Assembly: GCA_947304185.1 (NCBI GenBank)
Contig: CAMZAM010000006.1
Span: forward strand, 25,095 to 89,094
DNA: 64,000 nucleotides
DNA from: an uncultured Bacteroidales bacterium
Lineage (GTDB): Bacteria; Bacteroidota; Bacteroidia; Bacteroidales; F082
Direction: 5' to 3'
Position numbers and translations under genes: made by a program. The first letter of the stretch is position 1; each line of letters starts with the position of its first letter. Below, one piece after another: positions 10,801 to 16,693 of the stretch. The notes beneath the pieces were generated by a model. That model saw only the letters and a list, made by a program, of their open reading frames with translations, searched no databases and had not been told where the DNA came from.

Positions 10801-10929
10801 TGAGGTCCACCCGTTAGTAGTCAGGTCGTTGTCTTCAAAGCCGTATGAATATGGTAGGCTTTGCTGTGCAGCTGCCCATGGCGCCAACAGCGTCATAAGC
10901 AGAATCAGAAGTAAATGTTTTTTCTTCAT
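4882..10929 (-). CDS. Giant secreted multidomain adhesin-like protein (FN3, choice-of-anchor J, GEVED, T9SS sorting domain)
   Basis: A 2015-residue protein with signal peptide (1-21, 'LLAPWAAAQ'). The body alternates choice-of-anchor J/MAM-like beta domains, recognised by 'LPYSYGFE'-type openings and 'YYLYLDDFSF'-type endings, with fibronectin type III modules ('CAAPTNAVANYTSG', 'YNLTGLTAASTYYVYVRA', 'SVKLSWE'). A GEVED-like domain around residues 760-900 contains 'VIWVDLDKDFTFEDDEVLY'. The last ~450 residues hold a beta-rich segment beginning 'YFLTAGDWATTTNW' and finish with a T9SS type A-like sorting domain ('TLEVFDVMGRMVLNTKI' to 'KTQKIVVR'). Family knowledge says such proteins cross the outer membrane by type IX secretion and stay attached or are released. 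No enzyme domain is visible, so adhesion or matrix formation is inferred. It has its own promoter box about 105 bases upstream. Confidence 0.9.
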   Translation of the reverse strand: MKKKHLLLILLMTLLAPWAAAQQSLPYSYGFEDNDLTTNGWTSTGGAINSAAAYNSSSYGYRFSYSVSSDVFLMSPILTGGTYGVNVSFYYKAYSGNYPDHFYVGYTTDESVTDPSAFTYGAMVTSSTTWQPYEEALPAGTVRVAIKYDADNYDDGYYLYLDDFSFTAASSCAAPTNAVANYTSGTTATVTWDGDAKAYNIDVNGTITNDVSSPYVLNVTPATTYTIKVQSNCGGEQSGWVNAGTFTTDCPTSYSIPYTYGFETAGQMNCWNQIDTELTSGYFYDDGGNSYAHTGNGCYYFSSYNGSTNPQYLVSPLLGNVEKGLHVEFWYRKGPNGTESFKAGYTTSDVDFDSFDPDDFVWDTEVTALTDTYQQYKANYPAGVKYFCVQYTGADSYYVFLDDFTFEEAASCLEPTGVTVSNETTTGATISWTAGGTETEWDIFVTDDSTVVPDAETTPTVANTTDNPYNLTGLTAASTYYVYVRAICEGPSAWTSAVSFNTECYAMSLPYSYNFNTGGLTVCWNIIQTNPTYTGWQMVELDTDDYALMFFRGTSSDDLAAVLPEVDANYPLNGYQISFNAVYYNGSSYNMTAGKLGVGIMTDPDDFSTFELIEEVDITEEYNGTFTDTYTVMFNNYTGSGQYIAISDIFTSNGYVIIDNIEVTELPACLPPTDVTLDGGLNAVVSWTGTADSFDIAFSDDPTANPEDVIVGTTDQNSFELYKVVSLTEGDYTIWVRANCGGSYSTWVSTTLSLSYCTPNPTSHDGSGITGVSFGTGSYVVTNGDGSASLPASSPFYGDYTSMIGGVNAGLAATIAITTGTNSFPYTFVIWVDLDKDFTFEDDEVLYVGKASAGNGTLNATITIPATQELGDYRMRIYGADSYFTSFYNNGTTNWSAAHDPCSSGSYRHAHDYTVRVLEAPSCLAPSDLGATPSTTSAQLSWTANSGETSWNVFYKKTSETDYSKVMDVTDNPYNLTGLDAATNYVYYVVANCSGSETSDPSAEYTFATLCEVMTISPSNYIEEGFEDYTGTTYSSAGVVPNCWDHYSTSSAYPYPHIVDRAVSTSYAYVHDGTKSLSFVADQNKSAYAALPEFTNDFDDLQVQFWMQTESSSSNYKLSLGYITAADNNYDTYQVIEEFEPNTGSMVYHVVYLGIKNVPAEATRLVFRWDNPYSSYYSCCIDDVFVGLAPAVLPVGTLTYNSVQATSVKLSWELLDVTQDLWQVQYATDADFTENVGTADADTNENFILEGLTAETHYYVRVRGQKEYQGYGDWSNTVDFETMPACSAANVTFENITHHNATVNWDGESSDGFTVYYSQATSFDPDHTVINEGFEAGEMPTGWTIEGDNQDASKTWRVGIGDYSTSTGTHSGDYNALITHNTTGNVTYLVTPTLDLSSLTNGKINVWYVNRSWSGDNDDFGVYYRVDGGAWNEIFATTDTHPTWTELFVNLPADALVANCQFGFKMTDNYGYGVGIDDIKVGQMLESTWQTKIVSSTTTDLTGLEAGTTYEVYVVPQCNPASHSATESFTTIASDQKYFLTAGDWATTTNWMDGEIPTITDNAIINANVNVTGTAFVKNINRDSNVITIASGATLTIDGTVSGTTGNDKMIIEDGGQLFHKNSLFATANKVITAASSWGKDDVDGWYLVATPASNSTITGTSYGVFTGAIDLFKYDEATAYWWAYTGGDHNFSSMYRLTGYLHASQTTQTVGYNGQMVGTSDNLTKDLDYTTSQTADVRGYNLVGNPFTCNLVEGDVKLGDETNIAYLAMNDTRTGFTTYNISERPILVGEAFFVQATAEGQSLEFNPTTAKSSNNGYIRIVAGNENGSDNAYINLANGNTLRKFNIANGTKVYVMNGGEDYAAARVEELAGAIPVNFKAAEEGEYTITINAKNIDVNTMILVDDMTGEEINLLVTPSYTFKATTNDAENRFKLIFDCNNYTGIDENFTGDIFAYQHGNEIIVNGEGTLEVFDVMGRMVLNTKINGVQKVNVPANAVYIFKLMGETVKTQKIVVR

Positions 10930-11034
10930 GATAGTTTGATTTAGTTAGTAATTTGTTTGTTGTAAAATAAATAATATATTCATTATCAATAATTTACTAC
11001 AAAAACGGTATAGTTTCCCCCGTCTTAAAAACCA

Positions 11035-11042
11035 CAAAGGTA
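11035..11042 (-). promoter_or_regulatory. -7 box (TACCTTTG) for the giant adhesin gene
   Basis: CAAAGGTA on the plus strand, TACCTTTG on the minus strand, giving a predicted leader of roughly 100 bases before the adhesin start at 10929. That is longer than other leaders in the window. Confidence 0.55.
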
Positions 11043-11127
11043 GAAAAAAATATTTTACGTACAACAATGACGATAATTTTTTTTTAAATATTTATAAATA
11101 AGAGAGGGGAAGGTTATTGGGGTAAAA

Positions 11128-11164
11128 GAAATCGGGTTTCACCGAAGATGATGAAACCCGATTT
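11128..11164 (-). terminator. Candidate hairpin terminator downstream of the second small peptide gene
   Basis: AAATCGGGTTTCA and TGAAACCCGATTT form a 13-bp perfect stem around CCGAAGATGA in this short interval. On the minus strand it lies about 60 bases after the peptide stop and is followed by TCTTTTACCCC, only a weak T-run. Confidence 0.55.
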
Positions 11165-11221
11165 ATAACAATATCCTGCAGTCTGATTGTTCACGGACTT
11201 CGGGATTTAATGGTGTGTAGC

Positions 11222-11470
11222 TCACTTTTTGCGACGTGCAACCGCGTAACCTGCACCCATTGCTGTGAGGATGAGTATGCCGCTGCCAATAGGAGCCGGC
11301 TGGTCGTCGGTGAGACCATGGTTCGGCAGAGCCATGATGCCGGTGTTGTCACCACCACTGGAACCTCTGTTCTCATAACCGCCGTCGTCAGCCTTGAAGA
11401 AACCGTCTTGGGCGTTTGCTCCAAAGCCTAACACGATAACTAACACAATTGCAAATAATATTTTTTTCAT
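11222..11470 (-). CDS. Small secreted peptide with C-terminal sorting-signal-like tail (paralog of 4506-4763)
   Basis: An 82-residue protein. The start is set at MKKILFA because it opens a signal peptide (cleavage near 'GANAQ', residue 20) and lies 30 bases after a good TAnnTTTG box; a longer frame would begin upstream of that box. The core is acidic and Gly/Ser-rich. The tail 'DDQPAPIGSGILILTAMG' then 'AGYAVARRKK' matches the other small peptide almost position by position: PAP[LI]G[ST]GI, hydrophobic helix, GAGYA, basic end. It is transcribed toward the giant T9SS adhesin from its own promoter. The tail looks like a PEP-CTERM/PID-CTERM-type anchor signal, but no processing enzyme is encoded in the window. 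Function unknown. Confidence 0.75.
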   Translation of the reverse strand: MKKILFAIVLVIVLGFGANAQDGFFKADDGGYENRGSSGGDNTGIMALPNHGLTDDQPAPIGSGILILTAMGAGYAVARRKK

Positions 11471-11500
11471 CAGGTTATTAATTTCCGTTAATTGAGAGTG

Positions 11501-11508
11501 CAAAATTA
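11501..11508 (-). promoter_or_regulatory. -7 box (TAATTTTG) for the second small peptide gene
   Basis: CAAAATTA on the plus strand reads TAATTTTG on the minus strand, 30 bases before the MKKILFA start codon. Confidence 0.6.
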
Positions 11509-11599
11509 CTAACTTTTTTTTTATATGATGCCCATTAATTTTGAAATAATTTTCAACAATTAATTGACTAATTATCAAATACATAGTAAAACAAAGGGG

Positions 11600-12820
11600 T
11601 TACGGAATGAACAGACAGCTGTCGCCATATGATAAAAATCTGAAGCCGTTATCCAATGCAAATCGGTACGCCTCCTTCCATTTGTCGCCAATCAGGGCTG
11701 AAACAAGCAACAAAAGAGTGCTCTTCGGCTGATGGAAGTTGGTGATGAGCGCCTTAGTTATCATGATAGGGCAGGAGGGTGCTATCATCAAGGCGGTGGT
11801 GGCATGCAAGGCATCAAGATGATGCATCTCAAGATATTTCATGATGGCCTCCAAACTTTCTTTTGCGGATGGTAGTTTTTCTCTGTCCTGATACGGAAAC
11901 CATTGATTTACATGGAGATTGCGTTCTTCGAGACCTTGCTCCAGCAGCATCACTCCGATCCAGTACACCGACTCTATCGTCCGCATGCTGGTGGTGCCGA
12001 CGGGGATGATGGTTCGTCCGATGTTATCCCTCAGATGCTCGACACATTGCTTCTTCACTATTATCGACTCCGAGTGCATCTCGTGCTCACCGATAGTGTC
12101 GGTCGCTACTGGACGGAACGTGCCGGCGCCGACGTGCAGAGTCACCTCTTCTATGTTATGTCCTTGCTCTTTGAGCTTGGCTATCAATGGCTTGGTGAGA
12201 TGCAACGACGCCGTCGGCGCCGCCACAGAGCCTTCGTATTTTGCGAATACGGTCTGATAACGGTCCCTATCGCTCGGCTCCGCCTCGCGATGCAGATACG
12301 GAGGCAACGGGATCTCACCGGCATGCTCGAGGACCTCGGCGAAGCTTATTGCGGCAGGCTCCCACGAGAAACGAACCACAGAATAGGCATCGGTCTTCTC
12401 AATGCGCTCGGCACATAAAACGGCATTGATACCGTCTAGTTTTAATGATAATTTTCCGTTTTTCCAACGACGTGAGTTTCCGACCAGGCAATGCCACTCA
12501 ACGGGGGAGCCTGCCGCAAACGCCAACTGATAGTCGCCGTTGCCCGTGATAGGCTCCAGACAAAACACCTCGATGGCGGCTCCCGACTCCTTCACAAACT
12601 GCAACCGCGCCCGCACGACCTTGGTCTCGTTAAACACCAAAACCGACTTCTCCGGAAGGTAGTCGCCGATGTTTCTGAAATGATCTTCAGATATTTGATT
12701 GTTTCTGTAAATCAACAACTTAGATGCATCGCGTTCCGCTAAAGGATACTTAGCAATCCTCTCATCAGGCAGCGGGTAGTCGTACTCTGCGATATTTATA
12801 TTTTGAACGTTTGAAATCAT
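11600..12820 (-). CDS. queA: S-adenosylmethionine:tRNA ribosyltransferase-isomerase
   Basis: A 406-residue enzyme that moves the ribosyl part of SAM onto 7-aminomethyl-7-deazaguanine at tRNA position 34, making epoxyqueuosine. Family markers read clearly: 'YDYPLPDERIAKYPLAERDASKLL' region at the N-terminus, 'VLVFNETKVVRARL', 'GEIPLPPYL', 'YQTVFAKYEGSVAAPTASLH', 'LHVGAGTFRPV', and 'LITNFHQPKSTLLLLVSAL' near the C-terminus. It is somewhat longer than the E. coli protein (~356). The start overlaps the stop of the S4-domain gene by four bases, so the two are co-transcribed and probably coupled. One of three tRNA-modifying enzymes in the window, with TadA and DusB. Confidence 0.95.
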   Translation of the reverse strand: MISNVQNINIAEYDYPLPDERIAKYPLAERDASKLLIYRNNQISEDHFRNIGDYLPEKSVLVFNETKVVRARLQFVKESGAAIEVFCLEPITGNGDYQLAFAAGSPVEWHCLVGNSRRWKNGKLSLKLDGINAVLCAERIEKTDAYSVVRFSWEPAAISFAEVLEHAGEIPLPPYLHREAEPSDRDRYQTVFAKYEGSVAAPTASLHLTKPLIAKLKEQGHNIEEVTLHVGAGTFRPVATDTIGEHEMHSESIIVKKQCVEHLRDNIGRTIIPVGTTSMRTIESVYWIGVMLLEQGLEERNLHVNQWFPYQDREKLPSAKESLEAIMKYLEMHHLDALHATTALMIAPSCPIMITKALITNFHQPKSTLLLLVSALIGDKWKEAYRFALDNGFRFLSYGDSCLFIP

Positions 12821-13200
12821 TCGTCACCCTTCAGTTTATCCAAAATTCGGCGGTCTTTCTTGGTTGGACGACCTGCGCCACGATCACGATATTCGGCCTT
12901 ATAGGCATGCATGAACTCGATGCGCTCGTATTCCTCCGTTGGAGTGCGGTCGACGTAGATGTTCGGCACGTCTTTCGGCGACACACGGCTCTTCGGGATG
13001 CTCAGCACCTCCACGACTTTATGAAGCTGTCCGAGCTGCACGCCGATCACCTCGCCGACCTTCACGTCGTGCGACGGCTTCATCGATACCTCGTTGACCT
13101 TCACCTTGCCACCCTTACAAGCGTCGGCAGCAAGCGTACGGGTCTTAAACAACCTGGCGCACCACAACCACTTGTCGATTCTTAATTCTTCGTTTTCCAT
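12817..13200 (-). CDS. S4-domain RNA-binding protein (Hsp15-like)
   Basis: A 127-residue protein with an N-terminal S4 fold: 'RIDKWLWCARLFKTRTLA' and 'GGKVKVNEVSMKPSHDVKVG', the standard RNA-binding loop of the family. The C-terminal half is basic and charged ('GAGRPTKKDRRILDKLKG'), as in Hsp15, which binds stalled 50S subunits carrying nascent chains. It lies upstream of queA on the same strand with a four-base overlap. Upstream is a repeat-rich 78-base gap and then der. Ribosome-recycling function is inferred from family. Confidence 0.88.
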   Translation of the reverse strand: MENEELRIDKWLWCARLFKTRTLAADACKGGKVKVNEVSMKPSHDVKVGEVIGVQLGQLHKVVEVLSIPKSRVSPKDVPNIYVDRTPTEEYERIEFMHAYKAEYRDRGAGRPTKKDRRILDKLKGDE

Positions 13201-13278
13201 TTTATCGGCTATTGGCTATTGGCCGTTGGCCATTGGCAAGAATAAAAATGCCAATAGCTAAAAGCCAAAAGCCAAAGT
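13201..13278. repeat. Degenerate GGCTATTGGC/GCCAATAGCC repeat cluster
   Basis: The whole gap between der and the S4 gene is made of related words: GGCTATTGGCTATTGGCC, GTTGGCCATTGGC, then GCCAATAGC and AGCCAAAAGCCAAAG. The two halves are inverted, so the gap can fold into a long imperfect hairpin. The same word family occurs at 4827-4880, and an AT-richer relative at 18437-18464. Confidence 0.65.
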
Positions 13279-14586
13279 TTATTTTTCTCGGAAAAATAAT
13301 TGTATCGGCACCCCGTGGAAGTCCCAGTTACTTCTGATTTTGTTCTCCAAGAATCTCACGTAGTTATCCTTCACATCCTTTGGCAGGTTGCAGAAGAAAA
13401 TGAACTGCGGAGTAGGGCTCTTGAGCTGTGTTATGTACTTGATTTTCAAGTATCTGCCTCTCGAGGCGATCTGCGGCGGCTGGTTGTTGATGATCTCCAG
13501 CATGGTGTCGTTGAGCTCGCGCACCGAGACTTTTCTCTCTCTGTTTTCGTACACCTTATGAGCCGTCTCGAGCACCTTGAAAGTGCGTTGTCTGTTGATG
13601 GCCGAAGTGAAGATGATAGGGTAGTCGACAAACGGTGCTGTCTTCTCACGAATCATCTGTTCGAATGCAAGGTGAGTGTTACTGTCTTTCTCTACCAGAT
13701 CCCATTTGTTAACCACCAAAACGAGGCCTTTTTTGTTTCTCTCGATGAGCCTCAAGATGTTCATATCCTGAGCGTCGAAGCCTTGTGTGGCGTCGATGAT
13801 GAGTATCGCCACATCGCATTCCTCAATGGCTCTGATCGAGCGCATAACCGAGTAAAACTCAATATTTTCATATACCTTGCTCTTCTTTCTCAGACCTGCT
13901 GTATCGACCAGCATGAAGTCCATTCCGAAGGCGTTGAAATGCGTGTTGTTGCTGTCTCTCGTAGTGCCTGCGATGTCGGTCACGATGTTTCTCTCCTGAC
14001 CCAAGAAGGCATTGATCATCGACGATTTTCCGACGTTCGGACGGCCCACCACGGCGAATCTCGGCAGGTTAGAATAATCCTCCGTTGTATCATTAGGCAG
14101 ATATTTCACCACCTCGTCGAGGAGCTCGCCTGTGCCTGTTCCCGTCATGGCTGAGAAAGGATAGATCTCGCCTAATCCGAGGGCATAAAACTCAGCTGCC
14201 TCGCCGAACTTACTCGGGATATCGGTCTTGTTGACGCCAAGGAGCACTTTTTTCTTGCATTTACGCAGAATCAAGGCCACGTCTTCGTCCAACACATGCA
14301 CTCCGGCCTGTCCGTCGACCACAAAGATGATGACGTCGGCCTCGTCGATAGCCAAATCTACCTGTTTGCGAATCTCTTCTTCAAAGATATCGTCTGATCC
14401 GACCACATAACCGCCTGTGTCGATGACGGTGAACGACTTGCCGTTCCAGTCGCTGTGTCCGTAATGGCGGTCGCGGGTCACGCCGCTGCTTTCTTCCACA
14501 ATCGCCTGACGCGACTGCACCAAACGATTGAACAATGTTGATTTACCGACGTTCGGTCTTCCTACTATTGCTACTATATTTGACAT
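13279..14586 (-). CDS. der: Ribosome-assembly GTPase Der (EngA)
   Basis: A 435-residue essential GTPase for 50S subunit maturation. It has the diagnostic tandem G domains: first P-loop 'GRPNVGKSTLFNRL' at residues 8-21 with 'DTGGYV' and 'NKTD'; second P-loop 'GRPNVGKSSMINAFL' near residue 181 with 'DTAGLRKKSKV' and 'NKWDLVEKD'. The C-terminal KH-like domain (about 350-435) contains 'QLKSPTPQFIFFCNLP', typical of Der. The length is normal. Together with era it forms a ribosome-assembly GTPase pair on the minus strand, separated by a palindromic repeat. Confidence 0.97.
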   Translation of the reverse strand: MSNIVAIVGRPNVGKSTLFNRLVQSRQAIVEESSGVTRDRHYGHSDWNGKSFTVIDTGGYVVGSDDIFEEEIRKQVDLAIDEADVIIFVVDGQAGVHVLDEDVALILRKCKKKVLLGVNKTDIPSKFGEAAEFYALGLGEIYPFSAMTGTGTGELLDEVVKYLPNDTTEDYSNLPRFAVVGRPNVGKSSMINAFLGQERNIVTDIAGTTRDSNNTHFNAFGMDFMLVDTAGLRKKSKVYENIEFYSVMRSIRAIEECDVAILIIDATQGFDAQDMNILRLIERNKKGLVLVVNKWDLVEKDSNTHLAFEQMIREKTAPFVDYPIIFTSAINRQRTFKVLETAHKVYENRERKVSVRELNDTMLEIINNQPPQIASRGRYLKIKYITQLKSPTPQFIFFCNLPKDVKDNYVRFLENKIRSNWDFHGVPIQLFFREK

Positions 14587-14612
14587 AATATCATGTTTTT
14601 TCTTTTGATAAC

Positions 14613-14660
14613 GGACAGACTCGGTCTGTCCCTACGTTATTGACGTGGCACGCCGCGTCC
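14613..14660. repeat. Palindromic REP-like elements between era and der
   Basis: GGACAGAC-TCG-GTCTGTCC (14613-14631) is a perfect 8-bp-arm hairpin. It is followed by a second imperfect hairpin, GACGTGGCACGCCGCGTC (14642-14659), with CTACG on each side. The outer CTACG of the second unit contributes the stop codon of era. On the minus strand both hairpins follow era and could terminate its transcript. Confidence 0.65.
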
Positions 14661-15542
14661 CTACGCCTCGTATCCAAAATGTTTTAATTCTTCTTCATTA
14701 TCACGCCAGTCTTTATCGACTTTCACCCTAAGATCCAAGAAAATCTTCTTTCCGGTGAACTCTTCGATATCGGTGCGCGACTGTATACCGACTTTCTTGA
14801 TGGCGGCACCGCCTTTACCTATTAATATAGCTTTCTGCGACTCGCGTGAGGCGAAAATCGTAGCTTTGATGTTGATCATCTTTGCGCTTTCTTCGTAGGC
14901 ATCTACCACAACCTCAACGGAATAAGGTATTTCCTGCTGGTAGTTCAACAGAATCTTCTCACGGATGATTTCCGTCACGAAGAAACGCATCGAACGGTCA
15001 GTGAGCTCGTCTTTCGGGAAGTAAGGCGGACACACCGGCAGCTTCTCCACTATGCTTTCAAACACATACTGAACGTTGGCGTGATGCATGGCTGAGATGG
15101 GGAATACCGTCGCTGCGGGAAGCGTGTTCTTCCAAAACTCCACCGCCTTAGACACGTCGTCCTGATTCGAGAGGTCGATTTTATTCAACAATACGAATAC
15201 CGGCACTTCCATCTTCTTGATGCGCTCCACCGTTTCCTCGTCGATTTTCTTGTCGGTGATGTCGACCACATACAGTATCAGGTCGGCGTCGATAAACGCC
15301 ACGTTGATATACTGATTCATGATTTCGTGCATCTTGTAGGCCGGATTTTTGATGATTCCGGGCGTGTCGGAGAACACAATCTGGAAGTCGTCGCCGTTCA
15401 CAATGCCTAAAATGCGGTGTCGGGTGGTCTGCGCCTTCGACGTGATGATGCTGATACGTTCGCCCACCAAGTCGTTCATCAGCGTTGATTTTCCGACATT
15501 TGGCTTGCCGATAATGTTGACGTAACCTGCTTTATGATCCAT
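14661..15542 (-). CDS. era: GTPase Era
   Basis: A 293-residue GTPase that binds 16S rRNA and is required for 30S maturation. G1 'GKPNVGKSTLMNDL' at residues 12-25, G3 'DTPGIIKNPAYKMHE', G4 'NKID', and the C-terminal KH domain with 'GKGGAAIKKVGIQSRTDIEE'. Length and order of domains match Era. The stop codon TAG is formed by the edge of a palindromic repeat unit (see findings). Its start is 83 bases from the divergently transcribed tRNA-fMet gene. Confidence 0.97.
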   Translation of the reverse strand: MDHKAGYVNIIGKPNVGKSTLMNDLVGERISIITSKAQTTRHRILGIVNGDDFQIVFSDTPGIIKNPAYKMHEIMNQYINVAFIDADLILYVVDITDKKIDEETVERIKKMEVPVFVLLNKIDLSNQDDVSKAVEFWKNTLPAATVFPISAMHHANVQYVFESIVEKLPVCPPYFPKDELTDRSMRFFVTEIIREKILLNYQQEIPYSVEVVVDAYEESAKMINIKATIFASRESQKAILIGKGGAAIKKVGIQSRTDIEEFTGKKIFLDLRVKVDKDWRDNEEELKHFGYEA

Positions 15543-15578
15543 ATTTTTAAAAATATTTCAATTTTTTTCAAAAAACAC

Positions 15579-15609
15579 TTGACACGAGCACAAAAATGTT
15601 GTATTTTTG
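15579..15609 (+). promoter_or_regulatory. Promoter of tRNA-fMet (TTGAC ... TATTTTTG)
   Basis: TTGAC at 15579-15583 and TATTTTTG at 15602-15609 fit the Bacteroidota -33/-7 arrangement, with 18 bases between them. The tRNA begins 16 bases after the -7 box. This is the best full promoter in the window. Confidence 0.75.
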
Positions 15610-15624
15610 CAGCCCAATTCACGA

Positions 15625-15698
<74 letters not shown>

Positions 15699-15700
15699 CT

Positions 15701-15729
15701 AAAGGAGGTCAACAGGCCTCCTTTTTTAT
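15701..15729 (+). terminator. Rho-independent terminator of tRNA-fMet
   Basis: AAAGGAGG followed by an eight-base loop and CCTCCTTT running into a T-tract, immediately after the tRNA. The T-tract overlaps the stop end of the convergent Omp28-like gene, so it may serve only the tRNA. Confidence 0.8.
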
Positions 15730-16589
15730 TTTATCTTCTTCTCAGCGGTCATCAGCACCTCCTTGGTGTTGTTGTCGCTGATCATAGCCACTATATAGAA
15801 CTCGTCGGCGTTGTAATCCTCGCTGACGTTGAACTTCATATTCGTGATGAAATTTCTTCCAGCCGTTATCGACTCAGCATCCGCGTCGAGCGCTCTGCCC
15901 CATGTAAGTCCGTCGGCGGTGCCTCTAAACACGTGACGGTGCTGATAATCAGCAATATAACCCGCAGGATTGACGGAGGTAGGAACCACCTGCATACCGA
16001 TGATGTTGTCTTCCATCATGCATACTGTGAGGTGCACGTCGTCGCTTTCGACAGTCTGCAGGAACTTCGAGTGGATGCTGAGCTTCAGCTCTCTTGTGAC
16101 ATCGTCATATTCCGACTTGATGATGAGACGCACCGGTGCATCGTTGTCTATGATGTCGCCTACTTCTGTCGTCCATGACGCTGTTCCTATTGCAGCCTGG
16201 CGGTTAACTGTGCCTGTCGGATATGCTGAGATGTTGAAGTAGTTGTTCCACTCGTTGCCGTCGTCGGTCCTGAAATCAGGGAAGCCGCCGGCAGGATTCT
16301 GTAACGCAGACTTAGGGTGCACGCCCAATACCACGAGATGTTCGCCGTATTGTGCCTGCAGATCTGCCGCTATCTCGGCAGCGGCCGGGCAGTTGACGCA
16401 TTTCACGCCGGTGAAGTCCTCAAGGAGGACGACGATTTTACCGTCGAAATTCACGGTGTCGTCAGCCACTAAAGGTATGGTATCGCTTTGCTGCACAATA
16501 GGATCGGTGAAGTAAGGCTCTTTTAACTTATCGCACGACATCATTCCTAAGATGATAATCATGCAAAATAACATTTTTATATTCTTCAT
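15726..16589 (-). CDS. Omp28-related lipoprotein with thioredoxin-like CxxC
   Basis: A 287-residue lipoprotein: hydrophobic N-terminus and lipobox 'LGMMSC' with Cys19. 'EDFTGVKCVNCPAAAEIA' gives a CxxC at 64-67 in a thioredoxin-like fold, the hallmark of the Omp28 family of Bacteroidota outer-membrane proteins. The C-terminal half is a beta-sandwich-like region with 'VHLTVCMMEDNIIGMQ'. It is third in a same-strand series: TlpA-like thioredoxin, DUF6029 protein, then this gene, with a REP-like element between it and the DUF6029 gene. A role in periplasmic or surface thiol chemistry is suggested by the CxxC but unproven. Confidence 0.85.
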   Translation of the reverse strand: MKNIKMLFCMIIILGMMSCDKLKEPYFTDPIVQQSDTIPLVADDTVNFDGKIVVLLEDFTGVKCVNCPAAAEIAADLQAQYGEHLVVLGVHPKSALQNPAGGFPDFRTDDGNEWNNYFNISAYPTGTVNRQAAIGTASWTTEVGDIIDNDAPVRLIIKSEYDDVTRELKLSIHSKFLQTVESDDVHLTVCMMEDNIIGMQVVPTSVNPAGYIADYQHRHVFRGTADGLTWGRALDADAESITAGRNFITNMKFNVSEDYNADEFYIVAMISDNNTKEVLMTAEKKIK

Positions 16590-16634
16590 TTCTTTCCTTT
16601 CTTTATATATGAGATTTATTAACTTTTAGTTAAT

Positions 16635-16685
16635 GCTTTCGCTTCGCTCAGGTCTCCATTACGCTTCGCTTCAGTCGAAATGACG
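16635..16685. repeat. REP-like element copy 1 (GTCATTTCGA family)
   Basis: Read on the minus strand it begins CGTCATTTCGACTGAAGCG and continues through GGAGACCTGAGCG to GAAAGC. It shares long stretches with the elements at 22966-23079 and 26692-26788 but is shorter and lacks the closing TCGAAATGACG arm. It sits between the DUF6029 and Omp28-like genes. Confidence 0.8.
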
Positions 16686-16693
16686 AAGGGAAA

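Larger units (their letters stand above)
10930..11221. other. AT-rich gap between adhesin and upstream peptide gene
   Basis: 292 bases with no credible gene. It holds the adhesin leader and promoter box (11035-11042), poly-A/T tracts around 11043-11100, and the 3' region of the peptide gene at 11222. An imperfect inverted pair (AATCGGGTTTCACC at about 11129 and GATGAAACCCGATT at about 11149) forms a strong hairpin followed by TATAAC on the plus strand; on the minus strand it follows the peptide gene stop and is a candidate terminator. Confidence 0.6.

Noticed and set aside
4882..10929. Repeated DNA in the adhesin gene as a possible CRISPR or tandem-repeat array
   Set aside because: The repetition is at protein-domain level (FN3 and anchor-J modules, ~80-150 residues), with no short identical repeats and spacers.
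13300..14154. 284-codon open frame antisense to der
   Set aside because: It is a shadow of a well-conserved gene; its product shows no family motif and no signal or promoter box.
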